A stretch of DNA of 64,000 nucleotides, taken from contig NZ_PGEX01000001.1 of the NCBI RefSeq assembly GCF_002797675.1, positions 3,063,023 through 3,127,022 of the forward strand. Direction: 5' to 3'. The notes beneath the pieces were generated by a model. It worked only from the letters and a program-made list of their open reading frames with translations. It searched no databases and was not told the origin of the DNA. The stretch comes from Hallerella succinigenes (GTDB lineage: Bacteria > Fibrobacterota > Fibrobacteria > Fibrobacterales > Fibrobacteraceae). The translations under genes were made by a program, and so were the position numbers. This document shows positions 40,491 through 49,895 of this stretch, in pieces (within the stretch, counting starts at the first letter, position 1; each line of letters opens with the position of its first letter).

Positions 40491-41510
40491 CTAGGATTCG
40501 GCCAAAGCGCCGTAGGAATACTCCGTAAGATCAGTCAATTCTTCACTATGCTCCAAATCATACGCAATAGCGTTTGGCAATGAACTCAGAATAAATGGAG
40601 AATGCGTCGCAACGATAAACTGAACGTTCGGGAACAACTTTGTAAGAATTGGCATAATTTGCCGTTGTAAAGCCAAATGCAAATGGGTCTCCGGCTCATC
40701 AATCAACACAATGCCAGGTTTATCATACGCCCTGACCAAAGAACCCGGTTTTTGCATTCTAAGAATCATATCGGCAACTATATCCAAAGCCGCAGCATAC
40801 CCAGCGGAAAGTTGTGTAAACTTGAATTTTTTCCCAAACGAATTTATATAGAACGAATAATCTGTATAATCAAAATCGAGTTCAAGTTTTGAATCGCCAA
40901 ATAGATTGCGAAGCACATCCTGGAAACTATTGAACCAGTTGTTTATATTTTCTGCGTCCTGGTAGTTTCCTTCATTACGAGCAAGAGCGGCCTGCACCTT
41001 ATTATCGGCAAGAAATTTCAGGAATTGTCCCACCTTATTGTGGGATAAATCATTTGGTCTGGTTAAATCAGGCTTTTCAATGGAATGAACTTCTTCGAAT
41101 TTGGGATTACGGAATGTTTCATAATAAGCAAGAATAAAATCGTTATTGCCATAGGCATCCGTCATAGCTATCGGGTCATTAAATTCTATTACAACCTTAC
41201 CGAAGTAAAGTTTTTTTTCATCCTCTAAATTTTTAATTGCCTGTTGATATTGTCTTTTTTGGTGTTCGGGCGTAGTGTCGTTAATAGCACTTTTCCAAGA
41301 CAAGATAGTATTCTCTATGTTCAATCGATTTGCAGATTTGTCGTTACAAACCAATTGCAGGTGTTCCGCAATAGCTTTAATCAGTTGCGTCTTGCCAGAA
41401 CCATTCTGCCCGGTTATCAGCAAATGCTTTGGCGAATCGCCCAAACTAATCGTAAATTCATTTAAATGAAGTATTTGGTTTACTTGGATTTGTTTGATGT
41501 AGAATTGCAT
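40491..41510 (-). CDS. AAA/ABC-type ATPase, Septu PtuA-like
   Basis: 339 residues. Walker A is GQNGSGKTQL (near 34-41), the ABC-signature-like segment is KFTQLSAGYAAAL, Walker B is GIVLIDEPETHLH, and the switch His is in VATHSPFIL. This is the OLD/RecF-like ATPase type. It is paired with an HNH gene directly downstream, the gene order of Septu. It is shorter than many PtuA proteins, so it may be a distinct subtype. No reverse transcriptase or retron RNA is seen nearby. Confidence 0.82.
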   Translation of the reverse strand: MQFYIKQIQVNQILHLNEFTISLGDSPKHLLITGQNGSGKTQLIKAIAEHLQLVCNDKSANRLNIENTILSWKSAINDTTPEHQKRQYQQAIKNLEDEKKLYFGKVVIEFNDPIAMTDAYGNNDFILAYYETFRNPKFEEVHSIEKPDLTRPNDLSHNKVGQFLKFLADNKVQAALARNEGNYQDAENINNWFNSFQDVLRNLFGDSKLELDFDYTDYSFYINSFGKKFKFTQLSAGYAAALDIVADMILRMQKPGSLVRAYDKPGIVLIDEPETHLHLALQRQIMPILTKLFPNVQFIVATHSPFILSSLPNAIAYDLEHSEELTDLTEYSYGALAES

Positions 41511-41601
41511 AAAAACTATTTCCTATTTTACACCCTAAAAATACATAATTCATTTTGACACTTTGTGACAAAATGAGATTATTTTTTGAAATACAACGAG
41601 A

Positions 41602-41645
41602 AAAAGCGCAAGAGGGGCGTTAGCCCCCTCTTTTGCGCTTTTCTT
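41602..41645. terminator. Strong hairpin between the Septu-like pair and an IS21 end
   Basis: AAAAGCGCAAGAGGGG and CCCCCTCTTTTGCGCTTTT pair almost completely and are flanked by A and T runs. It would insulate the Septu-like promoter region from transcripts coming from the IS21 side. Confidence 0.7.
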
Positions 41646-41854
41646 AGCTGAAATTTGCCCTACCTCAGCGGGTTCTTGTCGATTGATTATTCCGGCGTAC
41701 TTTGAGCCACCAGTCCGGTGCTAGAGAGCCACCCTTCCGGAAAATGCGGAGCCACCGTTCCGGTCGAACAGAGCCACCCCACAAACGGTCAAGAAAAACT
41801 CTATAATGGGATAGCCCGTCGCAATGTCGCGACGGGCTTTCCAATGGAGGTCAC

Positions 41855-43137
41855 ATGACCAAATACCGCGAAATCCTCCGGCTGAAGCATCTCGGCTTCA
41901 GCGAGAGGAACATCGCAAGGACGGCGGGCGTATCCCGCAACACGGTGAAACGTGCCGTGGAGGCGGCGAACGCGGCCAGGATCGACTGGACGCATGCCGA
42001 AAGCATGGACGACGCGACAATCGAGAAGGCGCTCTTCCCCGACAGGAAACCGGCACAGCCGAGCCACTCGATAGACTTCGAGTACATCCGCAAGGAGCTG
42101 CTCCGGAACGGCGTGACGAAGAAACTGCTTTGGACCGAATACTGCGAGAGCTGCCGGCTCTGCAACCGCGAGCCGCTCATGTACTCGCAGTTCTGCCACT
42201 ACATCCAGCAGGAGGAACAGAAACGCAGGGCGACAATGCGCATCCCCCGCCGCCCCGCGGAAACCGTGGAGGTGGACTGGGCCGGGGACCCGGCGCACGT
42301 CATCGACCCGGACACGGGTGAACTCATGGACGCCCACCTGTTCGTCGCGACTCTGCCGTACAGCCAGTACACCTACGTGGAGGCGTTCACCGACGAGAAG
42401 ACGAGGAACTGGATCAGGGCGCACGTGCACATGTACGACTACTTCGGCGGGGTGACCACGATGCTCGTGCCCGACAACTGCACGACGGCGGTAAACCACT
42501 CCCGCAGCGACCGGTACACGGCGCAGCTGAACCGGACCTACGGCGAGATGGCGGAACACTACGGGACGGCCGTCGTCCCAGCAAGGGTGCGCCACCCCAA
42601 GGACAAGGCGAGCGTCGAGGGCAACGTCGGCAAGATATCCTCGTGGATAACGGCCGCGCTTCGCGACGAGGAGTTCTTCTCGCTCGCGGAACTGAACGAA
42701 GCCATAAGGGAACGGCTGGAGACGTTCAACGCGCGCCAGTTCCAGAAGAAGGAATGCAGCAGGCGGGAAATCTTCGAGAGCGAGGAACGCCCCCTGCTGA
42801 AGCCCCTTCCCGCCACACCCTTCGAAGTGGCGGAGTGGAAAACGTCGACGGTCCAGTTCAACTACCACATCGCCCTGGACGGGATGTACTACTCCGTACC
42901 CTACCAGTATATAAAAAAACAGGTGGAATCGCGCCTGACCGACACCGGACCGCCGTGGAGGTCTTCTACGGGCACGAACGCATCGCGAGCCACGCGCGGC
43001 TGCGCGGAAGGCCCGGCCAGTACGGGCGGTTCTACTCGGTAAGGTTCACCAGGCAGCCCGACCTGCTGATGGACCTGTCCGCCGCGGAAGACAGGCACGC
43101 CCTCGAAAACGCGTTGCAGAAGTACACCAAGCCGACG
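41855..43137 (+). pseudogene. istA transposase, frameshifted and fused to internal istB
   Basis: The first 360 codons are a good IstA: helix-turn-helix near 12-35 (FSERNIARTAGVSRNTVKRA), then EVDWAGDPAHVIDPDTG, LVPDNCTTAVNHSR and HPKDKASVEGNVG. Near 42943 the frame shifts: TAVEVFYGHERIASHARLRG continues in another frame. After GRPGQYG the sequence jumps to RFYSVRFTRQPDLLMDL, which is IstB-like, so the end of istA and the start of istB (with its Walker A) are deleted. The IS256 copy then interrupts it after KYTKPT. Confidence 0.8.
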
Positions 43138-44516
43138 GGTAGTGTCAAGGGTTTTTCGCAAAAATAGTTTGTCCCAACATCAGATCTAGGCTACATTTCC
43201 GTCCTTTTCCTGTTCCCGTTTCAGCTCGTTCTCCTTTTCCATCTCGTAAAGATGCTTCATGTTCAGGTATCTCTTGGTACCCCATTCCTTCGTGGCGATA
43301 TGCCTTAGCCTAGCGCACACAAGCATCAGGGCAGATTCCCCGTCCGGGAAGCAACCCACAACCCGAGTCCTTCTGCGTATCTCCCGGTTCAGGCGTTCCA
43401 GGATGTTGTTCGTCCTTATGCTGCGCCAGTGTTCGTGCGGGAAGTCGAGATAGGTCAGCGTCTCCATCACGCCCTTGCGGTAAAGGTCTGCGGCGGATTT
43501 TAGCCCCATATCGCGCAGTTTCTGTTCTACGTCGGCAACCTTTTTCAGTGTCGCCTCCTTGTCTTCCTGGGCGTACGTAGCCTTCAGCAGGGGCATGGCC
43601 GAAGCGAGCTTGTTGCGAGGGATCTTTGTCATCAGGTTCCTGAAAAAATGCACCATGCAGCGTTGCCATTTCGCATCCGGGAACACTTCCGAGGCCGATT
43701 CCAGGAAGCCCAGGTGTTTGTCCGATGTGAACAGCCGGACGCCATTCAGGCCACGTTCCCTGAGGCTTACGAGGAAGCTACGCCAGCATTCCTTGCTTTC
43801 GCTTGCGCCCTCGCATGCTCCGAGTATCTCCCGGTAGCCGTCTTCGGACACCCCTATCGCGACAAGTACCGAGACGCTGGTCATTTCGCCGCCCCAGCTG
43901 CGCTTCAGGTAGATGCCGTCAACGAACACGTAGGGGTATTCCCCGCCTATGGCCCTGTTTCGCCATTCCTCGATCTTGCCGTATACCTTCTGGTTCAGGT
44001 TGCTGACGGTCGAGGCGCTGACCCGAGAGCCCCACAGGAGCTCCGTGACGTCTTCCACGCGGCGCACGGATACTCCCGCCAGGTACATCTCGATGAGAGA
44101 CTCCTCCACGGACGATTCCCTGCGTCTGTAGCGCTCGATGATGGCGGTCTCGAACGGGGCCAGGCGCAGCTTGGGTACGGACAGGTCGACCTCTCCGGCG
44201 GAAGTCAGAAGCTTGCGGTGGTAATGACCGCTGCGGTAGTTCCTGCGCTCGTCAGTCCGCTCATGCCTTTCCGCGTTGCACAGCTCCGCGGCTTCCTCGT
44301 CCAGCATCGTGTTGAGGGTTTCCTCGATGGTCTTTCTAATGACTCCTTTCAGGTCGTTCTTGAGGCCTTCTTCGTCGATTTTGATTATATTGTTGTCCAT
44401 AGGATGGTCCTTTTTAGGTTGATTTGTGATTATTTCAAATCTAAAAATTGGAACATCCTATTTTTTTTACTCCCTTAGAGGAATTTGCGAAAGAAAATAT
44501 ACGTTACCAGCCGACG
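43130..44516. mobile_element. IS256-family element with 8-bp target duplication, inside istB
   Basis: The element proper is 43138-44508 (1371 bp). The ends begin GGTA on both strands and share TTTCGCAAA in the inverted repeats. AGCCGACG is duplicated at 43130-43137 and 44509-44516. Removing the element and one copy restores an in-frame IstB sequence KYTKPTLLIIDEWLL, which confirms the borders. The transposase is intact, so it may still be active. Confidence 0.92.
43186..44400 (-). CDS. IS256-family (mutator-type) transposase
   Basis: 404 residues and full length. Catalytic acids fit the family: Asp in YVFVDGIYLKR, Asp in RLFTSDKHLGFL and Glu in RTNNILERLNREIRRRTRVV. MVHFFRNL and the C-terminal GCFPDGESALMLVCARL are also typical. 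There is no frameshift. Confidence 0.96.
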   Translation of the reverse strand: MDNNIIKIDEEGLKNDLKGVIRKTIEETLNTMLDEEAAELCNAERHERTDERRNYRSGHYHRKLLTSAGEVDLSVPKLRLAPFETAIIERYRRRESSVEESLIEMYLAGVSVRRVEDVTELLWGSRVSASTVSNLNQKVYGKIEEWRNRAIGGEYPYVFVDGIYLKRSWGGEMTSVSVLVAIGVSEDGYREILGACEGASESKECWRSFLVSLRERGLNGVRLFTSDKHLGFLESASEVFPDAKWQRCMVHFFRNLMTKIPRNKLASAMPLLKATYAQEDKEATLKKVADVEQKLRDMGLKSAADLYRKGVMETLTYLDFPHEHWRSIRTNNILERLNREIRRRTRVVGCFPDGESALMLVCARLRHIATKEWGTKRYLNMKHLYEMEKENELKREQEKDGNVA

Positions 44517-44797
44517 CTCCTCATCATCGACGAATGGCTGCTGTTCAAGCTCCGCGAGAACGAGGCCAGGTTGCTGCTGGAGGTAATCCACAAGAGACGC
44601 AAGAAATCGTCGACCATATTCTGTTCCCAGTACGAGGAAAAGGACTGGTACAACCAGATATGCGACGGCGAAAGCACCCTTGCTGACGCCCATCATGGAC
44701 CGGATATCGTTCGACTCGTACAAGATAAACATCGAGTACATCGACAAGTCGGTTGACAAGTCCATGAGGGAAGTGTATGGGCTGAACCCGTCGGAAG
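44509..44797 (+). pseudogene. istB 3' half (AAA ATPase of IS21), frameshifted
   Basis: It continues the istB sequence beyond the IS256 copy: TLLIIDEWLLFKLRENEARL (Walker B LLIIDEW) and FCSQYEEKDWYNQICDGEST. It then shifts frame near 44690 and goes on as IMDRISFDSYKINIEYIDKS and MREVYGLNPSE. The Walker A half is absent, so no working IstB is possible. Confidence 0.82.
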
Positions 44798-45026
44798 TGA
44801 ATATTCCGGCGAAAATAAACCGACATTCCGGAATGGCGGAAACCGCCAGACCGGAATACAGGAAACCGCTCTAGCGGCTTAACTTTTTATCCAGTCCGTA
44901 GATTTCCCGCATGGAGATGTCTTTGTGCGGGTCGGAACTGCGGATGTCTATCGTATAGGCGTTGTGGATTATCCTGTCAAGTATGGAATCCGTCAACGGG
45001 TTCGCAAGACCGCCTGTCAGCTACCC
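44798..45026 (-). repeat. Inverted copy of the IS21-B right end (229 bp)
   Basis: It matches 39248-39476 on the opposite strand over the same 229-base length, with a single difference noticed by eye. It encodes the last IstB residues on the minus strand. It cuts into the IS21-A end on one side and a short truncated gene on the other. Confidence 0.88.
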
Positions 45027-45187
45027 ATTTTTGTAAGCTTCCCCATAACAGAACCTCCAAAAATCTTCACAACCTCACTAAAATCAGATTGCTCTATCGG
45101 ATTAAATTCCGCAACCTCCGCAACCTTTTCAGCCAACTCAATAATTTTATCTTTAGACCAATTACATTCTTTAATTTCTTCATTCAT
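45017..45187 (-). pseudogene. 5' fragment of an unidentified gene, cut by an IS21 end
   Basis: An ATG at 45187 opens a frame of 56 codons (MNEEIKECNWSKDKIIELAE, FNPIEQSDFSEVVKIFGGS). It runs into the IS21 repeat at 45026 and stops three codons later. The helical, charged start resembles N-termini of ImmA/IrrE-type or similar small regulators, but I cannot identify it. It is AT-rich like the polysaccharide genes to the right. Confidence 0.5.
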
Positions 45188-45203
45188 AAAAGAGGCCTCT
45201 TTT

Positions 45204-46280
45204 TCATTTTATTGTCCCGTCTACGTTGGGAAGGATAGATTTATAAATATTTTTCAGTTTTTCTATATTCGCATCTAGCGAAAAATTTCGTGTCACTAAT
45301 TCATATGACGCATTACTAAAGTTATTTCTCAAAGCAGTGTCAATTACAAGTTTTTCTATACAGTTCGCCAACGACTCTACATCACCTGGCGTAATCAAGA
45401 AACCATTCTCACCATCTTTTATCACTTCTGGAATCGACGCAATTCTTGTGCTAACGTTAGGAATTCCCCGAGCCATAGTTTCCAAAATCGTCATGGGAAG
45501 ACCTTCATTGTAAGAAGGCAATACATTAATCATTGTGTTTTGGAAAATGGCCTCTTTTTGAAATCCATCAATCCAGCCAACATGAGATACACGGTGACCA
45601 ATATTTAGAGTGGCCATCCTTTCGTTTACGCTTTCAATTTCGCCATCACCGCACAAATAGAACTTTATTTCTTTTGGAATTTTATCATCCAACTGTTTAA
45701 TTACGTTAAGCAAATCAAATATTCCTTTGCGCTTACCAAGGCGGCCCAAAAAAAGAATTCCTTTGGCATCAGTATTATATGGATTTTCTGAAAAAGTTTG
45801 TACAGCATTGTACAGCACTTCAACTTTCGCATTAGGCTCTTTATCTTTTATCATCGGAACAAGCCGCTCACTCAAAACAATGTTCATGTCGGTCTCAGCC
45901 AGCGCTTTGCATATCTTTTCTTTTTTCTTAAGTGAACATGAAGCGTAAAATTTTTCAAATTCTGCCGCATGATGATGCATCACGACCTTTATGCCAAATT
46001 TGTGGTAAGTCTTCAATAAAAAATTTTTACGCCAGAAACTGCCACGTTCCGCAGTATGTAAATGAGCGATATTATAATGACCAAAGATGATGGCAAACAA
46101 AATTTGAATGTACCTAATCCCAAAGTACAACATCACGATATATTTATTCGTATCAAAATGAGTTGGGATAAACTTTATTTTAAATTCCTTCCAATTATGA
46201 TAATTCAAATAATTCTTTGTAACACTAACCATGCCACCTTTAGTGTCCAAAGTAGAGCAATGCATAATAATGTTGAACAT
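45204..46280 (-). CDS. Glycosyltransferase family 4 (GT-B)
   Basis: 358 residues. The donor-binding half has KGILFLGRLGKRKGIFDLL, FYLCGDGE and the ExxxxxxxE motif in YNEGLPMTILETMARGIP. NGFLITPGD follows. It transfers a sugar from a nucleotide donor, probably during repeat-unit assembly on the lipid carrier. It is the last intact gene of the minus-strand operon and is followed by IS debris. Confidence 0.92.
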   Translation of the reverse strand: MFNIIMHCSTLDTKGGMVSVTKNYLNYHNWKEFKIKFIPTHFDTNKYIVMLYFGIRYIQILFAIIFGHYNIAHLHTAERGSFWRKNFLLKTYHKFGIKVVMHHHAAEFEKFYASCSLKKKEKICKALAETDMNIVLSERLVPMIKDKEPNAKVEVLYNAVQTFSENPYNTDAKGILFLGRLGKRKGIFDLLNVIKQLDDKIPKEIKFYLCGDGEIESVNERMATLNIGHRVSHVGWIDGFQKEAIFQNTMINVLPSYNEGLPMTILETMARGIPNVSTRIASIPEVIKDGENGFLITPGDVESLANCIEKLVIDTALRNNFSNASYELVTRNFSLDANIEKLKNIYKSILPNVDGTIK

Positions 46281-46283
46281 AAT

Positions 46284-47270
46284 TTATCTCAAAGAAAAAA
46301 TTTTACGCCATTCATAGTCTTCTGTACGGAATGTTTGCGAAAAGAACCTTGCCAAGCACCGGCAACAATAAGATGCAAGAAGAATTATTGCGACCATTAT
46401 AACTAGATTAAGCGGAAATAGAAAAAAATTAAATTTGTCAGATATTAGATACAATTGTATAAGATACGATTCTAAGCAAAGGCCTCCAATTGAAAGGATG
46501 ATCGCATTACCATATTTACTTTCGTAAATTCTTTTAGCAAAAGAACTGCCACATATCTGATACAAAAAATAAATAACTCCAAATAAAAACGGCAAGGTCG
46601 CTATCTGAAATGGTGCTACAGGTGGGTATACTTTTGCAATAAATTGTAGACCATAGAAAAAAATTAGACAGCTCAATAAAGGCAGTATGTCAAGGAAAAG
46701 ATGTCTTGCGATAATCGTATTTGCTTTTCGCTGGGCCATCCAAGTTCCCATCAGCATAAAGCCAAAATAAGGAATCCATCGAAATGGAGTTGATATTCCG
46801 TAAATTCCTTTTATTCCCGTTTCATACTTATAGGGAAAGAAATAGTAAACTGCTAAAATAACTATTGTCAAAGGAATGAAAAACCAGCCAATCTTCGCGC
46901 TCAAATATTTATGCAAGAAAAAGAGCAGGATGTAGTACACCATGATGGCGATGACAAACGAATCTCCCAAACATCTTTCTATCGTTAATGTTGCCAAAGA
47001 TTGCTTTCCAAGAATTATCGCAAATAGAAGGCTCGCAAAAACAGATGGGTATATCCGATTAATCCGCCTTTTATAATAATTAAAGAAATCACTCTTTGTT
47101 GAATGCCAAAGGGTAAATCCAGAACAAAAAAGAAAAATCGCATCACCAACAGCTCCTCCCGTTGCTAAGAAAGAGTATCGAGGGTAACAAATGTCAGCAT
47201 GGCTATTTATAATTATAAATACCGCAAGAAATTTCAAAATATCAACGTTAATATTCCGTTCTTTAGCCAT
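46284..47270 (-). CDS. Membrane O-acyltransferase (acyltransferase family 3)
   Basis: 328 residues with about ten membrane helices. The start VDILKFLAVFIIINSHADIC carries the family His, and the FLFCSGFTLW and YYKRRINRIYPSVF motifs are typical of acyltransferase-3 proteins. It probably adds acetyl groups to the surface polysaccharide from the cytoplasmic side. It sits 1 base from the next gene upstream. Confidence 0.9.
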   Translation of the reverse strand: MAKERNINVDILKFLAVFIIINSHADICYPRYSFLATGGAVGDAIFLFCSGFTLWHSTKSDFFNYYKRRINRIYPSVFASLLFAIILGKQSLATLTIERCLGDSFVIAIMVYYILLFFLHKYLSAKIGWFFIPLTIVILAVYYFFPYKYETGIKGIYGISTPFRWIPYFGFMLMGTWMAQRKANTIIARHLFLDILPLLSCLIFFYGLQFIAKVYPPVAPFQIATLPFLFGVIYFLYQICGSSFAKRIYESKYGNAIILSIGGLCLESYLIQLYLISDKFNFFLFPLNLVIMVAIILLASYCCRCLARFFSQTFRTEDYEWRKIFSLR

Positions 47271-47271
47271 A

Positions 47272-47808
47272 TTACATCCCTCTCCTACGAATTAGCTTTG
47301 CAGGATTTCCTCCGAAGACACATAGAGAAGGAACATCTTTTGTAACGACGGCTCCTGCAGCCAAAATACTGCCTTTGCCAATTTTACGCCCTGGCATAAT
47401 CATGACTCTAGCGCCAATCCAAACATCATCTTCAATAACGGTGACCTTGTTTTCTGTTTTCCCTTGAAAACACATTGGGGTATTTACATCTGCAGTGATA
47501 TGGTTGTTTCCTACTATATAAGTTTCAGGCCCCATCATAACATATTGCCCTATTTTAACATTCGGATGCAAAACACAATTGGCACCAATGCTACTAAAAT
47601 CCCCAATTTCTACATTCTTTCCAAAGCCGAAAAAGGCGTGGCGATTAATATTTAGAACTCGTTTGCCGCATGACTTAAAAATCCGCCGGCATAAAAAAAT
47701 TCGTATAAAATTTGAGGGCTTGCCGAATATTGGAGTGTAAGAATCGGGTAAATATTGTGCGAAACAATAATAGAAGAATAACGATATTAGTCTAATTATT
47801 TTATTCAT
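47272..47808 (-). CDS. Left-handed beta-helix (hexapeptide) acyltransferase
   Basis: 178 residues from the ATG at 47808, which overlaps the end of licD. Hexapeptide repeats are clear: VEIGDFSSIGANCVLHPNVK, VTVIEDDVWIGARVMIMPGR, IGKGSILAAGAVVTKDVP and GGNPAKLIRRR. The His in YIVGNNHIT is probably catalytic. It is WcaF/serine-acetyltransferase-like and is expected to O-acetylate a sugar of the polymer. Confidence 0.9.
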   Translation of the reverse strand: MNKIIRLISLFFYYCFAQYLPDSYTPIFGKPSNFIRIFLCRRIFKSCGKRVLNINRHAFFGFGKNVEIGDFSSIGANCVLHPNVKIGQYVMMGPETYIVGNNHITADVNTPMCFQGKTENKVTVIEDDVWIGARVMIMPGRKIGKGSILAAGAVVTKDVPSLCVFGGNPAKLIRRRGM

Positions 47809-48613
47809 GCTCAAGCCCACTTGTTGTATGTTTCAAATAAACACCAAATGAATGACTCTTGCGTTTTTCAACAGGCGGCAATTGCATATAATTTCCGTAA
47901 ATTTGTTTAAGGTAATCGTCATATTTTTCTGGACCACAAAAAAAGGCGTCTTCAAACTGATAACGAGAATCTCTCCCATAAAAAGATAAAGGTATCAATT
48001 CTCTTTCGCCAACAAGGCCAAAAACATTCGCCAAATAATCGCCGCCTTTAATGGAATTCGTCAACTTCCACATTTTTTTCATTAATCTTTTTCTTGATAA
48101 AGGGAAGACTGCTCGTAAGATTGCCTTGCAGAATCTTTTATACCATCGATTTTCCATCGATTCTGCGAAAACTTTTTGATCAATATATCGTAGTTTTTGT
48201 AACTTTATATTACTTTCATTCTCTTTTTCGCAAAAACACAATGGGAAAATATCAATACTTAATCCCAGTTGTTCTGATAAAGGGCATTTATTACATTTAT
48301 CATCAACACATGTTTCCATATCATCAATTTTTGAGAAAACGGTGTTGCAATTTTTCACCTTCTCAAATTGACACAAACGATATTGTTTTGGCAATTCCTT
48401 TTCCAAACAACCCATCAACTTTTCGTAATACTTTATCGGGACGCCAAAATCCATGTCATCATCCCAAGGAATAAATCCTTTATGGCGAATTGCTCCTAAA
48501 AGCGTCCCACCTATCATATAATAAGGAATGTCATTTCTTTGGCATATAGCGTCAAAACATTTTGCTATTTCTAATAGTCTTTTTTGACATTCCTGCAAGG
48601 AAAGCTGTTTCAT
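47801..48613 (-). CDS. LicD-family phosphotransferase
   Basis: 270 residues. The LicD signature is complete: IPYYMIGGTLLGAIRHKGFI and PWDDDMDFGV. The nucleotidyltransferase-fold Asp pair is kept. LicD proteins move phosphocholine or other phospho-alditols from a CDP donor onto glycans; fukutin relatives act on ribitol phosphate. Next to a TarI/TarJ-like pair, a CDP-pentitol donor is attractive (inference). A Cys cluster (CVDDKCNKCPLSEQLG) is typical of the family. Confidence 0.93.
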   Translation of the reverse strand: MKQLSLQECQKRLLEIAKCFDAICQRNDIPYYMIGGTLLGAIRHKGFIPWDDDMDFGVPIKYYEKLMGCLEKELPKQYRLCQFEKVKNCNTVFSKIDDMETCVDDKCNKCPLSEQLGLSIDIFPLCFCEKENESNIKLQKLRYIDQKVFAESMENRWYKRFCKAILRAVFPLSRKRLMKKMWKLTNSIKGGDYLANVFGLVGERELIPLSFYGRDSRYQFEDAFFCGPEKYDDYLKQIYGNYMQLPPVEKRKSHSFGVYLKHTTSGLEHE

Positions 48614-48614
48614 A

Positions 48615-49895
48615 TTATCCCCTTTCTGTTCCTACCGATTGTATATATTTTTTGCACCCGCAAATAAAAGAAAACAAAACAAAACCATAACCAGGAGCGG
48701 CTAATCCACCATAGGATTCAACAGTATAAAAGGTTGAAACGAAAGAAAAGCAAACAAGGTAAAGAGATGTTAAAAAATATTTCGTATTGTAATACTTTAG
48801 CGACCAACAAGAACGCGTGACAGATATAAAAAAGAAAGCGTAGATAAGAAAACCCACAATGCCGTAATTATAAAGAATTTCGACCCAGTCATTATGCGCA
48901 TTATTCAACTTTACAGCCGCCATTAAATAAGATCCTACGGCATCAACTCCAAAGCCCAGCGTTTTATTAACAATTGATCCAGATAAAAACGAGGTCAATG
49001 CCATATCCCACAACGTATTTCTACCGGACATATAAAATGTAGTTTTATCATCTTGATAATGTTGGTCCATATCTAATCGATAAAGCATTGCATCAAAAAT
49101 ATTTGTATCTATAAAAGTTATGTATACATAAAAGAGCAGGAATGCAACTGAAAGATATTTGATAAATTTTAATTTGCCTTGCTTATTGAAAATAAAAACA
49201 ATCAGACCTGATAGCGCTATGGCCAATAACGGCCCTTTTTTCCCTACAGCTAAAATATTTACGCAAGACAAGACAACTAAAGGAATGTTCCAACGATTTC
49301 TTTTCAGAAAGAAAAAAGGGATAAAAATGGCGAATCGATAAGGGTTGACATTTTTGTATACATTTAAAACGATATCATATGTATGGTTCGCATGTCGCGC
49401 AGTGTCCCAAAAGCTTTGCAATCCCCCCATAAAAATCATAATATATCCAGACAAGAGAGTCATCCATATACACGATATAACAGCATATTTCCAAAACAAA
49501 TCAAATACTTTTTCTTTTAAATAAGTATTTTTTTCTACATGATACCCTATACCTAAGAAAAGAAGCCCTTCTAGCAGCAAAAAGAAAGTTGGAAAGATTT
49601 TTGAAATAAGAGCTAAGGGGTTGCCATAACATAATATCGAATAAAACAAAGTTATTGATAAAAAAATAGGGATACGAGTGCCATAAAGATAAATCGTATT
49701 TGAACGAAGAATCGATGGATAGGATAGCGACAATATACATTTAGAGATATACAGAATAAATAATATTCTTAACGCATACGAGGCATTATTGATCCCCCCC
49801 CCATAAGGCGACAAGAAAGCAGAGGTAACATTGAAAAACAATTGCCCCGCAAAAAAAATCTTTGTTATTTTTAAAATTTTACTGTCAGATATCAT
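48615..49895 (-). CDS. O-antigen/capsule polymerase (Wzy-like)
   Basis: 426 residues from the ATG at 49895, which overlaps the preceding gene by 11 bases. About eleven to twelve membrane helices are seen, with a large loop near the C-terminal third containing MSGRNTLWDMALTSF and KLNNAHNDWVEILYNYG, the O-antigen ligase/polymerase pattern. It likely joins repeat units on the periplasmic side. The protein is too divergent to tell ligase from polymerase with certainty. Confidence 0.82.
   Translation of the reverse strand: MISDSKILKITKIFFAGQLFFNVTSAFLSPYGGGINNASYALRILFILYISKCILSLSYPSILRSNTIYLYGTRIPIFLSITLFYSILCYGNPLALISKIFPTFFLLLEGLLFLGIGYHVEKNTYLKEKVFDLFWKYAVISCIWMTLLSGYIMIFMGGLQSFWDTARHANHTYDIVLNVYKNVNPYRFAIFIPFFFLKRNRWNIPLVVLSCVNILAVGKKGPLLAIALSGLIVFIFNKQGKLKFIKYLSVAFLLFYVYITFIDTNIFDAMLYRLDMDQHYQDDKTTFYMSGRNTLWDMALTSFLSGSIVNKTLGFGVDAVGSYLMAAVKLNNAHNDWVEILYNYGIVGFLIYAFFFISVTRSCWSLKYYNTKYFLTSLYLVCFSFVSTFYTVESYGGLAAPGYGFVLFSFICGCKKYIQSVGTERG

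Larger units (their letters stand above)
41684..44797 (+). mobile_element. IS21-family element A, deleted and interrupted
   Basis: The left end starts TGATTATTCCGGCG and is followed by four GAGCCACC units (from 41706 to about 41780), the multiple terminal repeats known for IS21. It carries istA, a fused istB piece, a whole IS256 element and the istB 3' part. Its right end is missing: at 44798 an inverted IS21-B end begins. GC-rich codons contrast with the AT-rich genes to the right. Confidence 0.8.

Noticed and set aside
39821..41680. Retron associated with the ATPase-HNH pair
   Set aside because: No reverse transcriptase motif (YADD) and no msr/msd-like structure nearby; only the two protein genes are present.
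44426..44686. 86-codon frame across the IS256 right end
   Set aside because: It spans the IS junction and an istB fragment; a composite of unrelated sequence, not a gene.
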